NCBI RefSeq assembly: GCF_000816785.1
Contig: NZ_CP007766.1
Location: 1-64,000, forward strand
DNA: 64,000 nucleotides
Direction of reading: 5' to 3'
Source of the DNA: Campylobacter peloridis LMG 23910
GTDB taxonomy: Bacteria > Campylobacterota > Campylobacteria > Campylobacterales > Campylobacteraceae
Shown here: positions 1-10,867 of the stretch, piece by piece
Layout of the letters: each line of letters begins with the position of its first letter
How positions within the stretch are numbered: the first letter of the stretch is position 1
Program-made: the position numbers and the translations under genes
Notes under the pieces: generated by a model
What the model was told of the DNA's origin: nothing
The model's database searches: none
What the model saw: the letters and a program-made list of their open reading frames with translations, nothing else

Positions 1-1323
1 ATGAATATTAAAGATTTTTTACAAGAATTTAAATCAGAAATCAGCGACAACGAATATGAAACTTATATTTCACAGCTACATTTTAGTGAAAAATTAAGCA
101 AAAACAATGTTTTAGTATTTATAGCACCTAATTATTTCTTGGCTAAATTTATACAAACAAAATATGCACAAAAATTAGCCTATTTTTATGAAGTAAAAAC
201 AGGCATAAATCCTCAAATAAACATTATCACAAATGAAATACAATACAATAAAAATAATTTTAAAGTAGATGTTTCACAAATTAAAACACAAAGCACTATA
301 TTAAATCCATCTTTTACTTTTGAAAGTTTTGTAGTAGGTGATTCTAATGTTTTTGCACACGGAACATGTAAATCTGCTACAGAAAAATTGGGAGTTTTAT
401 ATAATCCTATTTTTATATATGGACCAACAGGGCTTGGCAAAACTCATTTATTGCAAGCTGTTGGTAATGCATGTTTAGAAAATGGAAAAAAAGTAATTTA
501 TGCTACTAGTGAAAATTTTATAAATGATTTTACATCTCATCTAAATAATAAAACTATGAATAAATTTCATGAAAAATATAAAAATTGTGATGTTTTACTT
601 ATAGATGATGTGCAGTTTTTAGGAAAAACTGACAAAATTCAAGAAGAATTTTTTCACACTTTCAATGAAATAAAAGAAAAATTTGGCCAAATAGTAATGA
701 CAAGTGATAATCCTCCAAATATGCTAAAAGGTATAACAGAGCGTCTAAAAAGCCGTTTTGCAAATGGAATTATCGCAGATATAACTCCTCCTCAACTTGA
801 TACAAAAATTGCTATTATAAAGAAAAAATGTGATTTCAATGCGATTGATTTAAAATCTGAAGTAATAAATTATATAGCAACTTCAATGGGAGATAATATC
901 AGAGAAATAGAAGGTATGATAACAAATTTAAATGCCCAAGCAAGACTTTTTAACCAAGAAATTACTTTAGAAATAGTTAAAAGTTTTATGAAAGATCACA
1001 TAAAAGAAACAAAAGAAAATATCAGTATAGATGATATTTTATTAGAAGTTTCAAAAACATATAACTTAAAACCAAACGATATAAAATCAAATAAAAAAAC
1101 ACAAAATATAGTTATAGCAAGAAGAGTAGTAATTTTTTTAGCAAGAGAACTTACAACTATGTCTATGCCTCAACTTGCAAGATTTTTTAATATGAAAGAT
1201 CATACAGCAATTTCACATAATATTAAAAAAATTCAAGAACTTATAAAAGAAAATGAAAATTTAAAAATTATCATAGATGAATTAAAAAATAAAATTTTAA
1301 CAAAAATAAAAAGTTCTATGTGA
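1..1323 (+). CDS. dnaA: Chromosomal replication initiator DnaA
   Basis: Binds DnaA boxes at oriC, opens the origin and loads helicase. Of 440 residues, the first ~90 form the interaction domain; the AAA+ domain carries Walker A GPTGLGKT (about 141-148) and Walker B LLIDDVQFL (about 199-207). The C-terminal DNA-binding domain carries the DnaA signature DHTAISH (about 400-406). Length is normal for the family. The ATG is the first base of the window, so its own promoter and ribosome site cannot be seen. It is followed by the likely origin and dnaN, the classical order. The identification is secure. Confidence 0.99.
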   Translation: MNIKDFLQEFKSEISDNEYETYISQLHFSEKLSKNNVLVFIAPNYFLAKFIQTKYAQKLAYFYEVKTGINPQINIITNEIQYNKNNFKVDVSQIKTQSTILNPSFTFESFVVGDSNVFAHGTCKSATEKLGVLYNPIFIYGPTGLGKTHLLQAVGNACLENGKKVIYATSENFINDFTSHLNNKTMNKFHEKYKNCDVLLIDDVQFLGKTDKIQEEFFHTFNEIKEKFGQIVMTSDNPPNMLKGITERLKSRFANGIIADITPPQLDTKIAIIKKKCDFNAIDLKSEVINYIATSMGDNIREIEGMITNLNAQARLFNQEITLEIVKSFMKDHIKETKENISIDDILLEVSKTYNLKPNDIKSNKKTQNIVIARRVVIFLARELTTMSMPQLARFFNMKDHTAISHNIKKIQELIKENENLKIIIDELKNKILTKIKSSM

Positions 1324-1457
1324 ATAAATGTGAAAAATAAAAAAAATTATCTCACAAAGAAAATTTCTATAAAAAAAGGCTTTTAAAAAGCATTTCACAT
1401 TTTCACATTACTTATTATTATGATAAAATAAATTTTAAAAAACAGAAGGAAGAAAAA
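1324..1457. other. Candidate replication origin (oriC), dnaA-dnaN intergenic
   Basis: This 134-base gap is almost pure A+T and holds a cluster of TTCACA-type motifs that resemble DnaA boxes: TGTGAAAAA at 1329-1337 (reverse complement TTTTTCACA, 8 of 9 to the E. coli TTATNCACA box), TCTCACA at 1350-1356, and two direct copies, TTTCACA at 1393-1399 and TTTTCACA at 1400-1407. The stretch at about 1410-1440 is AT-only apart from a single C and G, and could be the unwinding element. Location between dnaA and dnaN is typical of bacterial origins. The motifs are seen; origin function is inferred. The dnaN promoter must also lie here. Confidence 0.65.
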
Positions 1458-2525
1458 ATGAAAATCAGTATAAACAAAAACACTCTTGAATCAGCTATAG
1501 TTTTAACTAACTCTTATGTAGACAAAAAAGACTCAAGCAATATAGCCTCACATCTACTTTTTGAAGTTAATGAAGATAAATTAATCATTAGAGCAAGTGA
1601 TTATGAAATAGGAATAAACTATAAAATTAAAAAAATAAAAGTAGAAAATTCAGGTTTTGCAACAGCAAATGCAAAAAGTATTTTAGATATTATAAAAAAT
1701 TTAAATAATGAAGATGTTGTATTAGAAACTATAGAAAATTTCCTTTTTATAAGACAAAAAGGAACAAAATATAAACTTCCTATGTTTAATTATGAAGACT
1801 TTCCAAATTTTCCAAGTACTGAAGGTAAAGATAAATTTGATATAGATTCTAGTGATTTAAGTAGATCTTTGAAAAAAATTCTACCTGCTGTAGATACAAA
1901 TAATCCAAAATATTCTTTAAATGGTGCATTACTTGATATAAAAACTACTCATATAAATTTTGTAGGAACAGATACTAAAAGATTAGCTATTTTTACTTTA
2001 AATAAAACAAATGATAAAGAATTTAATCTTTGTATTCCTAAAAAAGCTATCTTAGAAATGCAAAAAATATTTTTTGAGAAAATTGAAATTTATTATGATG
2101 AAAATATGCTTATTGCAAAAAATGATAATTTTGAATTTTTCACAAAATTGATTAATGATAAATTTCCTGATTATGAAAGAGTAATTCCAAAAAATATTAC
2201 AAAAGAATTTATCTTTAAAACTGAAGATTTTATAGATTCTTTGAAAAAAATTAATGTAATTACTGAAAAAATGAAATTAAATTTTCATAAAAATAAACTT
2301 GTATTTGAAGGCGTAAGTTTAGACAATATGGAAGCAAAAACTGAACTTGATATAGAACTTGATATAGATGAGGAATTTAACCTTTGCATAAAAAATAAAT
2401 TCATTACAGATTTTTTAAATTCAATTGAAAGTGAAACTTTTAAATTAAGCATTAATGAACCTCATATGGCATTTTTAGTATCAAGTGAAGAACTACAAAC
2501 TGTGATTATGCCAGTAATTTTATAA
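1458..2525 (+). CDS. dnaN: DNA polymerase III sliding clamp (beta subunit)
   Basis: Forms the ring-shaped dimer that tethers DNA polymerase III to DNA and recruits many repair and replication proteins. The 355-residue length fits three tandem clamp domains. The C-terminus ends VSSEELQTVIMPVIL, where the conserved M-P-(V/M) tail near the protein-binding pocket is visible. The ATG follows an AAGGAAG ribosome site. It lies between the probable oriC and gyrB, 9 bases from gyrB, suggesting cotranscription. The call rests on this tail, the length and the position. Confidence 0.97.
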   Translation: MKISINKNTLESAIVLTNSYVDKKDSSNIASHLLFEVNEDKLIIRASDYEIGINYKIKKIKVENSGFATANAKSILDIIKNLNNEDVVLETIENFLFIRQKGTKYKLPMFNYEDFPNFPSTEGKDKFDIDSSDLSRSLKKILPAVDTNNPKYSLNGALLDIKTTHINFVGTDTKRLAIFTLNKTNDKEFNLCIPKKAILEMQKIFFEKIEIYYDENMLIAKNDNFEFFTKLINDKFPDYERVIPKNITKEFIFKTEDFIDSLKKINVITEKMKLNFHKNKLVFEGVSLDNMEAKTELDIELDIDEEFNLCIKNKFITDFLNSIESETFKLSINEPHMAFLVSSEELQTVIMPVIL

Positions 2526-2534
2526 GGAAAATAA

Positions 2535-4860
<2,326 letters not shown>

Positions 4861-4871
4861 GTGGTAGTATT

Positions 4872-5399
4872 ATGATTTTTTTGATTGGTGGAGAAAGTCA
4901 TACTGGAAAAACTTTATTAGCTCAAAAACTTCTTGAAAAATTTTATTATCCATATTTAAGTTTAGATCATTTAAAAATGGGTTTGATTAAAGGATTAAAA
5001 GATTTTCCTTTTAAAATAGATGAAGATGAAAATATAGGTGATTTTTTATTTCCAATTATAGATGGCATAATTAAAACTAATATAGAAAATAAACAAAATT
5101 TGATTATAGAAGGAATTTATTTTACTCCTAAAGTGATGCAAAAATTTAAAAATAACTCTTATATTAAAATGCTTTATATAATTTTTTCTAAAGAGTATAT
5201 TTTGCAAAATTATGAGCTAATTTATCAAAAAGAAAATATTATAGAAACTCGTTTAACCAGTGAAAAAGAAAATATAAATATTTTAATATCAAATCATCAG
5301 TATTTAAAATCACAATGTGAAAATTTTAATTTACCTTTTTTAGAAATCAAAAAAGACTATGAAATTGAAATTCAAAAAGCTTTTGAATTTTTTGTATAA
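4872..5399 (+). CDS. P-loop kinase-like protein of unknown substrate
   Basis: A 175-residue protein that opens with a beta strand and a clear Walker A motif GESHTGKT (residues 7-14), the layout of small nucleoside or metabolite kinases and AAA-type ATPases (MIFLIGGESHTGKTLLAQ). The following Asp-containing segment SLDHLKMGL could contact substrate. It vaguely resembles 2-phosphoglycerate kinase or zeta-toxin-like P-loop proteins, but no specific family can be assigned from sight. The ribosome site is weak, and the gene starts 18 bases after gyrB, just beyond a strong hairpin, so expression may be low or coupled to gyrB. The kinase fold is likely; the substrate is unknown. Confidence 0.8.
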   Translation: MIFLIGGESHTGKTLLAQKLLEKFYYPYLSLDHLKMGLIKGLKDFPFKIDEDENIGDFLFPIIDGIIKTNIENKQNLIIEGIYFTPKVMQKFKNNSYIKMLYIIFSKEYILQNYELIYQKENIIETRLTSEKENINILISNHQYLKSQCENFNLPFLEIKKDYEIEIQKAFEFFV

Positions 5400-5425
5400 T
5401 TTTAATTTTAAATAGGAGAAATTGT

Positions 5426-5809
5426 ATGAGATATGGTGAAAAAGAAATCAAAGAATTTGATGTTGAAAATATAGAAGTATGGCCAAATGATGCTAAAAAT
5501 GATTATGTGATTAAAATTACTTTGCCTGAATTTATGTGTTGTTGTCCGCGTAGTGGATATCCTGATTTTGCTACTATTTATCTTGAATATATACCAAATA
5601 AATTAGTGGTAGAGCTTAAAGCTATAAAACTTTATATAAATACTTTTATGTATAAAAATGTTTCACATGAAGCAAGTATAAATGAAATTTACAATACCTT
5701 AAAAGAAAAATTAGATCCAAAATGGATAAAAGTAGTAGGTGATTTTAATCCGCGTGGTAATGTCCATACTATTATAGAATGTAGATCCGATTTAGTAATA
5801 CCTAAATAA
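5426..5809 (+). CDS. queF: NADPH-dependent preQ0 reductase QueF
   Basis: Reduces 7-cyano-7-deazaguanine (preQ0) to preQ1 in queuosine tRNA modification. The 127-residue length matches the short, single-domain type I QueF. The diagnostic segment FMCCCPRSGYPDFATIYLEY (about residues 36-55) contains the catalytic cysteine and the SGxPDFA loop with its conserved Asp. The start follows AGGAG with good spacing. There is only a 26-base gap to the upstream gene, so there is no room for a preQ1 riboswitch of the kind found before some queuosine genes. An inverted repeat follows the stop. Confidence 0.96.
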   Translation: MRYGEKEIKEFDVENIEVWPNDAKNDYVIKITLPEFMCCCPRSGYPDFATIYLEYIPNKLVVELKAIKLYINTFMYKNVSHEASINEIYNTLKEKLDPKWIKVVGDFNPRGNVHTIIECRSDLVIPK

Positions 5810-5837
5810 CTTTTAAAGTTAATTTAACTTTAAAAGT
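5809..5837. terminator. Long inverted repeat after queF
   Basis: ACTTTTAAAGTTAA at 5809-5822 is mirrored by its exact reverse complement at 5824-5837, with one base at the centre; a real loop would open the innermost bases. It lies directly on the queF stop and is AT-rich without a clean T tract. It is probably the transcript end; the rest of the gap up to 5980 is AT-rich and must contain the sorA promoter, which I could not place. Confidence 0.5.
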
Positions 5838-5980
5838 CAATATTATATTAATTTTAAAAACATAAAATTTAAATACATTTACTTTTAGAAACACTTCATT
5901 ACAAATAAGAGAATTTTTATATTATTTTATATAAAAATACTTTAAAATTTTATCTGGAAATTATATTTGAAGGATAAAAC

Positions 5981-7237
5981 ATGCAAAATCATTTAGACCA
6001 AAACCAAAATTTACAAGATGATCGTAGGGGATTTTTAAAAAATTTAGGTATTACACTTTTAGGAGCTAGTGCATTAGCAAATGTTTCTTTGGATAATTAC
6101 TTTTTAGGAAGTAAAGTTCTTGCTAAAGAATTAGATACTTTTAAAATAGAAGGTAAAAAAGATGTGATTTATCATGGGCAAAGACCTATGACAGCTGAAA
6201 CACAAATTTATGCTTTAGATTCTGATTTTACAAAACCTGAAAATTTCTTTGTAAGAAATAATGGTATTCCACCTGAGCTTTCTGTAATTAAAGAAAAAAT
6301 GAAAAAAGGCTGGACACTTGAAATTGGTGGTGAAAGTGTAAAAAATGCCAAAACTTATACTTTAGATGAATTAAAGAAAAAATTTAAACATTACACTTAT
6401 GCTTTAACTTTAGAATGCGGTGGTAATGGAAGAGGTGAAGTTATACCTAGCACTAAAGGAACTCAATGGGGATATGGAGCAGTTGCATGTGGTAGATGGA
6501 CTGGAGTTAGATTAAAAGATATTTTAGAAGATTGTGGCATAAAAGATGATGCTGTTTATATAGGGTATTATGGGATCGATACAAAATTAAATGGCGAAGA
6601 AGCTTCTCCTATTAGTAGAGGTGTGCCTATGAAAAAAGCTATGCAAGATGAAACATTAATTGCTTGGGCTTATGAAGGTAAAGATATACCTTGGATTAAT
6701 GGTTATCCGCTTCGTTTAGTCTGTGGAGGTTATCCTGCAAGTGCAAGCGGTAAATGGTTATCAAAAATTGTTGTAAGAAATAAAGTTCATGATGGTGAAA
6801 AAATGGAAACTTCTTACAAAGTTCCTGTAAATCCTGTAAAACCTGGTGATTTTACAACTAAAGGCGAAATGAAAATAATAGAATCTATGCCTGTTAAATC
6901 TATCATAACTAATATCAAAAATAATGACAAAATTAAAGCAAATAAAAAATTCGAAGTTAGAGGAAAAGCTTGGGCGGGTGAACTTGAAGTTAGCGAAGTT
7001 TATGTAAGTAATGATTATGGTGTAACTTGGACTAAAGCAAAAGTTGAAAAACCTTTAAATCGTCTTGCATGGCAAAAATGGAGTGCACAAATTTCAATTC
7101 CTACTAAAGGATATTATGAAATTTGGGCAAGAGCAATTGACAACAAAGGAAATAGTCAGCCTATGGTTTTAGCACAATGGAATCCTAATGGTTACATAAA
7201 TAATGCTTGTCATAGAGTAAATGTTTTTGGAGTATAA
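5981..7237 (+). CDS. sorA: Sulfite:cytochrome c oxidoreductase, molybdopterin subunit SorA
   Basis: Oxidises sulfite to sulfate in the periplasm and passes electrons to the monohaem cytochrome encoded next door. The N-terminus has a Tat signal, DRRGFLKN followed by a hydrophobic stretch (about residues 14-40), as expected for a folded molybdenum enzyme. The sulfite-oxidase fold is supported by LECGGNGRG (about 146-154), where the Cys is the likely Mo ligand, and by a C-terminal dimerisation domain with YGVTWTKAKVE and AQWNPNGY. The 418-residue length suits the Campylobacter enzyme (Cj0005-like). Ribosome site AAGGA. Only one base separates it from sorB. Confidence 0.94.
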   Translation: MQNHLDQNQNLQDDRRGFLKNLGITLLGASALANVSLDNYFLGSKVLAKELDTFKIEGKKDVIYHGQRPMTAETQIYALDSDFTKPENFFVRNNGIPPELSVIKEKMKKGWTLEIGGESVKNAKTYTLDELKKKFKHYTYALTLECGGNGRGEVIPSTKGTQWGYGAVACGRWTGVRLKDILEDCGIKDDAVYIGYYGIDTKLNGEEASPISRGVPMKKAMQDETLIAWAYEGKDIPWINGYPLRLVCGGYPASASGKWLSKIVVRNKVHDGEKMETSYKVPVNPVKPGDFTTKGEMKIIESMPVKSIITNIKNNDKIKANKKFEVRGKAWAGELEVSEVYVSNDYGVTWTKAKVEKPLNRLAWQKWSAQISIPTKGYYEIWARAIDNKGNSQPMVLAQWNPNGYINNACHRVNVFGV

Positions 7238-7238
7238 T

Positions 7239-7574
7239 ATGATAAAAAAGATTGTTTTAATTTTATGTATAGGATTTTCTTTTATTTTTGCAAATTCACA
7301 ATATAAAATAAATCCTGATACAGGCTTAATTATAGATGAAAATTCACCTTTAGTAGAAGCTCATTGTTTAGCATGCCATGGATCAGGATTAATTACTAAT
7401 ATGCGTGCAAGTAAGCAAGCTTGGCTTGCAGCTATTAGATGGATGCAAGCTTCAGAAGGTTTATGGGAAATTCCTGCTGAAGATGAAGAGAAAATTCTTA
7501 ATTATCTTACAAAATATTATGGAGAAAAATACGATACAAGAAGGAGAATTCCTTTAGTTTTACTAGAAAAATAA
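7239..7574 (+). CDS. sorB: Monohaem cytochrome c subunit SorB
   Basis: Electron acceptor of SorA, feeding electrons from sulfite to the cytochrome c pool. It has a Sec signal peptide (MIKKIVLILCIGFSFIFA) and one haem-binding motif CLACH in AHCLACHGSG, with a downstream Met in NMRASKQAW as possible axial ligand. The product is 111 residues. I chose the ATG at 7239 rather than 7221 because the upstream start would lie inside sorA and would spoil the signal peptide. Its near-contact with sorA implies one transcript. Cj0004-like. Confidence 0.93.
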   Translation: MIKKIVLILCIGFSFIFANSQYKINPDTGLIIDENSPLVEAHCLACHGSGLITNMRASKQAWLAAIRWMQASEGLWEIPAEDEEKILNYLTKYYGEKYDTRRRIPLVLLEK

Positions 7575-7616
7575 TATAATATTTTGTATTATTGTAAAAA
7601 AATATGGAGGAAGATT

Positions 7617-8261
7617 ATGAAAATAAAGTTTTTAAGTTTAATCGCAAGTGTGGCTTTAGTTTCAAATTTAGCTTTAGCTGATGAAAATTCTGGTTTATTT
7701 TTAGGAGTAGATGCTGGATGGTTTCATACTAAAGTAAATTCTGATCTTGATCATACTAATAAAAATACAAAATACAATGGTGATTTAGAAGGTGATATAC
7801 CTGTTTTTGGCTTAAGAGCAGGTTATCGTTTTAGTGAAAATCATAGAATTTATGGTGCTTATAGTTATTCTAGTGAATTTAGTGATGTAATCAATACACC
7901 AAAATTAAAAATAGATGGAGAATTTACTACTCATAAAATTTTATTTGGTTATGATTTTACTCCAAAAATTTTTGAAAAAACAAGAGCTGTTTTTGGGGCT
8001 TATGGTGGATATGCAAGAACTGATATCACTTTAAAAACTAGATTTTTATCATTATCTCAAGATTTTGATGGATATACTTATGGAGCAAAAATAGGTGCTT
8101 TATATGAATTAAATCCTTCAAATGAGATAGAATTTGGTTTTAAGGCCGAACAAACTCATTATAATACAAGAAATTTCTATCAAAATGCTGTAGGTTCAAA
8201 CTTTTATGATCCTAAACAAACTAATTATGGTTTATATCTAGGATATACCTATAAATTCTAA
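7617..8261 (+). CDS. Outer-membrane beta-barrel protein
   Basis: A 214-residue exported protein with a cleavable signal peptide ending near NLALADEN. The mature part alternates aromatic and polar residues in the manner of an eight-stranded barrel of the OmpA/OMP_b-brl type (FLGVDAGWFHTK, FGLRAGYRF, IYGAYSYSSEF, YGLYLGYTYKF), and it ends in Phe, the usual terminal outer-membrane signal. The start at 7617 has a GGAGG ribosome site seven bases upstream; a longer reading from a TTG at 7584 has none. Ligand or function is not evident. It may be cotranscribed with the PhnA-like gene 9 bases downstream. Confidence 0.85.
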   Translation: MKIKFLSLIASVALVSNLALADENSGLFLGVDAGWFHTKVNSDLDHTNKNTKYNGDLEGDIPVFGLRAGYRFSENHRIYGAYSYSSEFSDVINTPKLKIDGEFTTHKILFGYDFTPKIFEKTRAVFGAYGGYARTDITLKTRFLSLSQDFDGYTYGAKIGALYELNPSNEIEFGFKAEQTHYNTRNFYQNAVGSNFYDPKQTNYGLYLGYTYKF

Positions 8262-8270
8262 GGAGAATAT

Positions 8271-8480
8271 ATGCCAAAAGATGCAAATGGAACAGAACTT
8301 AGTGCAGGTGATAGTGTAAATGTTATAAAAGATTTAAAAGTTAAAGGAGCTAGCACAACTTTAAAGCGTGGCACTACTATAAAAAATATCAAATTAACTA
8401 GTAAAGAAACAGAAATCGAAGCTAAAGTTGATAAATTTGGAGTTATAGTTTTAAAAACTGAATTTCTTAAAAAAATCTAA
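8271..8480 (+). CDS. PhnA-like small protein (C-terminal domain only)
   Basis: A 69-residue protein matching the C-terminal SH3-like domain of the PhnA/YjdM family: DANGTELSAGDSVNVIKDLKVKG, then LKRGTTIKNIKL and a final VDKFGVIVLKTEFLKK. Full-length PhnA proteins have about 110 residues with an N-terminal zinc ribbon, which is absent here, so this is a domain-only version. The name alkylphosphonate utilisation is historical and the real function is unclear. The start follows AAGGAGA. It is tightly linked to the barrel gene and ends in a hairpin shared with thyX on the other strand. Confidence 0.88.
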   Translation: MPKDANGTELSAGDSVNVIKDLKVKGASTTLKRGTTIKNIKLTSKETEIEAKVDKFGVIVLKTEFLKKI

Positions 8481-8483
8481 ACG

Positions 8484-8511
8484 AAAATTCCCAATTAGTT
8501 TTGGGAATTTT
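8484..8511. terminator. Bidirectional terminator between PhnA-like gene and thyX
   Basis: AAAATTCCCAA (8484-8494) pairs perfectly with TTGGGAATTTT (8501-8511) around a TTAGTT loop. It is flanked by A/T on both sides so it can work in either direction, and it overlaps the last codons of thyX, which reads leftward. Confidence 0.8.
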
Positions 8512-9127
8512 CCTCTTGATAAACACAATGTTTAAATATAAATTGATGATCTTTGGGTAAATTTTCAAATAAAGCATTTGCTAAATTTCTTATCTCCCAA
8601 AGTGCAGATTTTGAACTTCTAAGCGTAATGAAATTTTGCAAACTTCTTGCATTTATAGTTAAAGTGAGTTCGGTTTTATAGCTTTCTGGTAAGCAGTATT
8701 TTGCTATATCTAAACTTATGCTATTTTGCAAGATTAAGCGTAAATTTTCTAGGGCTTTTATGCTTGCATTATCTACTACTTCATTTCCAGTTAAAACTAG
8801 ATATCTTTTAGCATTTTCAAAATCATTTTCTTTAAATTCAGCTTCATTTCTAAGCTCTTTTAATGTATATCTTGTGCTTTTTACACTTGGGCTTGTGTGT
8901 CTATGTCTTGCAACTTCTTGCAAACAAGCACGAGAAATTCCTTGTATATAAAATGTATAGTTTAAATGCTCTAAGGTTGATGCGTGTTTGAATTTATTTC
9001 CTACTCGATCGATTAATTCTTTATCTTTTTCGCCACCACAATCACCCTTATCAAAGCTTTGCCAACAAGTCCTAGTAGCATGGGAGCATATATTTAATGG
9101 AGTATAGTTTAGCAATGTTACTTTCAT
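8495..9127 (-). CDS. thyX: FAD-dependent thymidylate synthase ThyX
   Basis: Makes dTMP from dUMP using methylene-tetrahydrofolate and FADH2, replacing the unrelated ThyA. The signature RHR followed by seven residues and Ser is present as RHRHTSPSVKS (about residues 74-84). Other family features are the FYIQGISRACLQEVARHR helix and the RSLQNFITLRSS segment. The 210-residue length is typical. The ATG follows AAAGGAT. It is divergent from pyrG, placing two pyrimidine nucleotide genes around one 99-base intergenic region. Confidence 0.97.
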   Translation of the reverse strand: MKVTLLNYTPLNICSHATRTCWQSFDKGDCGGEKDKELIDRVGNKFKHASTLEHLNYTFYIQGISRACLQEVARHRHTSPSVKSTRYTLKELRNEAEFKENDFENAKRYLVLTGNEVVDNASIKALENLRLILQNSISLDIAKYCLPESYKTELTLTINARSLQNFITLRSSKSALWEIRNLANALFENLPKDHQFIFKHCVYQEENSQN

Positions 9128-9193
9128 TGATGCATCCTTTTAAAATAATCTTATTTTACAAAAAGGTTTATAAAAATAAAATTTTTTATTCGT

Positions 9194-9199
9194 TATAAT
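9194..9199 (+). promoter_or_regulatory. Probable -10 box of pyrG
   Basis: A perfect TATAAT lies 28 bases before the pyrG start, preceded by an A/T-rich stretch with runs of A and T as is usual for Campylobacter sigma-70 promoters, which often lack a -35 box. Confidence 0.55.
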
Positions 9200-9226
9200 T
9201 TAAAAAAAGTAAATTAAGGTTATTTT

Positions 9227-10867
9227 ATGAAATTAAAGCAAACTAAATATATTTTTGTAACAGGTGGAGTTTTAAGTTCTTTAGGCAAGGGTATTGCAGC
9301 TGCTTCTATTGCCACGATTTTAAAAAATTCAGGTTTAAAAGTAAGCATTTTAAAAGCTGATCCTTATATAAATGTAGATCCTGGCACTATGAGTCCTTTA
9401 GAGCATGGAGAGGTTTTTGTAACTGAAGATGGAGCAGAAACTGATCTTGACTTAGGACATTATGAAAGATTTTTGAATGAAAATTTATCTCAAGATAATA
9501 ATTTTACCACAGGTAGGGTTTATCAAAGTGTTATAGAAAAAGAAAGAAGAGGAGAATACCTTGGAAAAACTATACAAGTAATCCCTCATATAGTAGATGA
9601 AATAAAAAATCGTATAAAAAAAGCAGGAATTGATAAAGATATATTAATAGTAGAAATTGGAGGAACGGTTGGCGATATAGAAGGTTTGCCATTTTTAGAA
9701 GCTATTAGAGCTTTAAAACTTGAAGTGGGTAAAAATGAAGCTATGAATGTGCATTTAACCTTAGTGCCATTTATAAAAGCAGCAGGGGAATTAAAAACAA
9801 AACCAACTCAGCATAGCGTTGGGGAATTACGCCGTATAGGGATTAGCCCTGATATGATTATTTGCAGAAGTGAAAAATCTTTAGACAGAGAATTAAAAGA
9901 TAAAATCGCAATTTCATGCGGAGTAGAGAAAAACTGCGTTATAGAAAGTGTGGATGCTGCTAGCATTTATCAAATTCCACTTAATTTTTTAAAACAAGAT
10001 ATTTTAAATTCCATAGCTAATTTACTTGATTTAAAAAATTTAAAACCAAATATGAATGAATGGGATTGTTTAGTAAAAAGAGTTATCGCTCCAAGTAATG
10101 AACTTAGTATAGCTTTTGTTGGAAAATATGTGGATTTAAAAGAAAGTTATAAAAGCTTAACAGAAGCTATCATCCATGCAGGTGCAGCACTTGATGCAAG
10201 GGTAAATTTAAAATGGATTGATAGCGAAAAACTAGAAAATTCAAACATAAAAGAACATTTTAAAGATGTAAGTGGAATTTTAGTAGCAGGAGGCTTTGGA
10301 TACCGCGGAGTAGAAGGAAAAATCAAAGCCATACAATATGCAAGAGAAAATAAAATTCCATTTTTAGGAATTTGTTTGGGTATGCAGCTTTCTTTAGTGG
10401 AATTTGCTAGAAATGTTTTAAAACTTGAAGATGCTAATTCTCATGAATTTGATGAAAATTGTAAAAATCCAATTATCTTTTTAATTGATGAATTTATTGA
10501 TGGAAGTGGAAAAAAGCAAATTAGAACAAGCAAAACTCCACTTGGTGGGACTATGCGTCTTGGTGCTTATGAATGTTATATCAAAGAAAATACGCTTTTA
10601 AGCAGGGTTTATAAAGGTGAAAAGAGTGTTAAAGAACGCCACCGCCACCGCTATGAAGCAAATCCAAAATACAAAGAAATGTTTGAAAAAAATGGAATGA
10701 TTATTAGTGGCGAAAATGAAGGTTTGGTTGAGGCTGTGGAGCTTAAAGATCATCCATTCTTTTTAGCTGTGCAGTTTCATCCAGAATTTACTTCACGCTT
10801 AGTTAATGTTAATCCAGCAATTTTTTCTTTTATAAATGCTTCTTTAGAAAAAAACTATGCTAACTAA
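9227..10867 (+). CDS. pyrG: CTP synthase
   Basis: Aminates UTP to CTP with ATP and glutamine. The N-terminal synthetase domain starts with the P-loop-like [16 protein letters not shown]; the [11 protein letters not shown] motif is visible near residue 140. The C-terminal class I glutamine amidotransferase domain has the nucleophile in GICLGMQLS and the catalytic His in QFHPEF. The 546-residue length is standard. The start has AAGG six bases upstream. Its 3' end overlaps the start of recJ by 11 bases, which suggests translational coupling. Confidence 0.98.
   Translation: MKLKQTKYIFVTGGVLSSLGKGIAAASIATILKNSGLKVSILKADPYINVDPGTMSPLEHGEVFVTEDGAETDLDLGHYERFLNENLSQDNNFTTGRVYQSVIEKERRGEYLGKTIQVIPHIVDEIKNRIKKAGIDKDILIVEIGGTVGDIEGLPFLEAIRALKLEVGKNEAMNVHLTLVPFIKAAGELKTKPTQHSVGELRRIGISPDMIICRSEKSLDRELKDKIAISCGVEKNCVIESVDAASIYQIPLNFLKQDILNSIANLLDLKNLKPNMNEWDCLVKRVIAPSNELSIAFVGKYVDLKESYKSLTEAIIHAGAALDARVNLKWIDSEKLENSNIKEHFKDVSGILVAGGFGYRGVEGKIKAIQYARENKIPFLGICLGMQLSLVEFARNVLKLEDANSHEFDENCKNPIIFLIDEFIDGSGKKQIRTSKTPLGGTMRLGAYECYIKENTLLSRVYKGEKSVKERHRHRYEANPKYKEMFEKNGMIISGENEGLVEAVELKDHPFFLAVQFHPEFTSRLVNVNPAIFSFINASLEKNYAN

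Noticed and set aside
5400-5425. preQ1 riboswitch before queF
   Set aside because: Only 26 bases lie between the genes; no pseudoknot-forming sequence fits.
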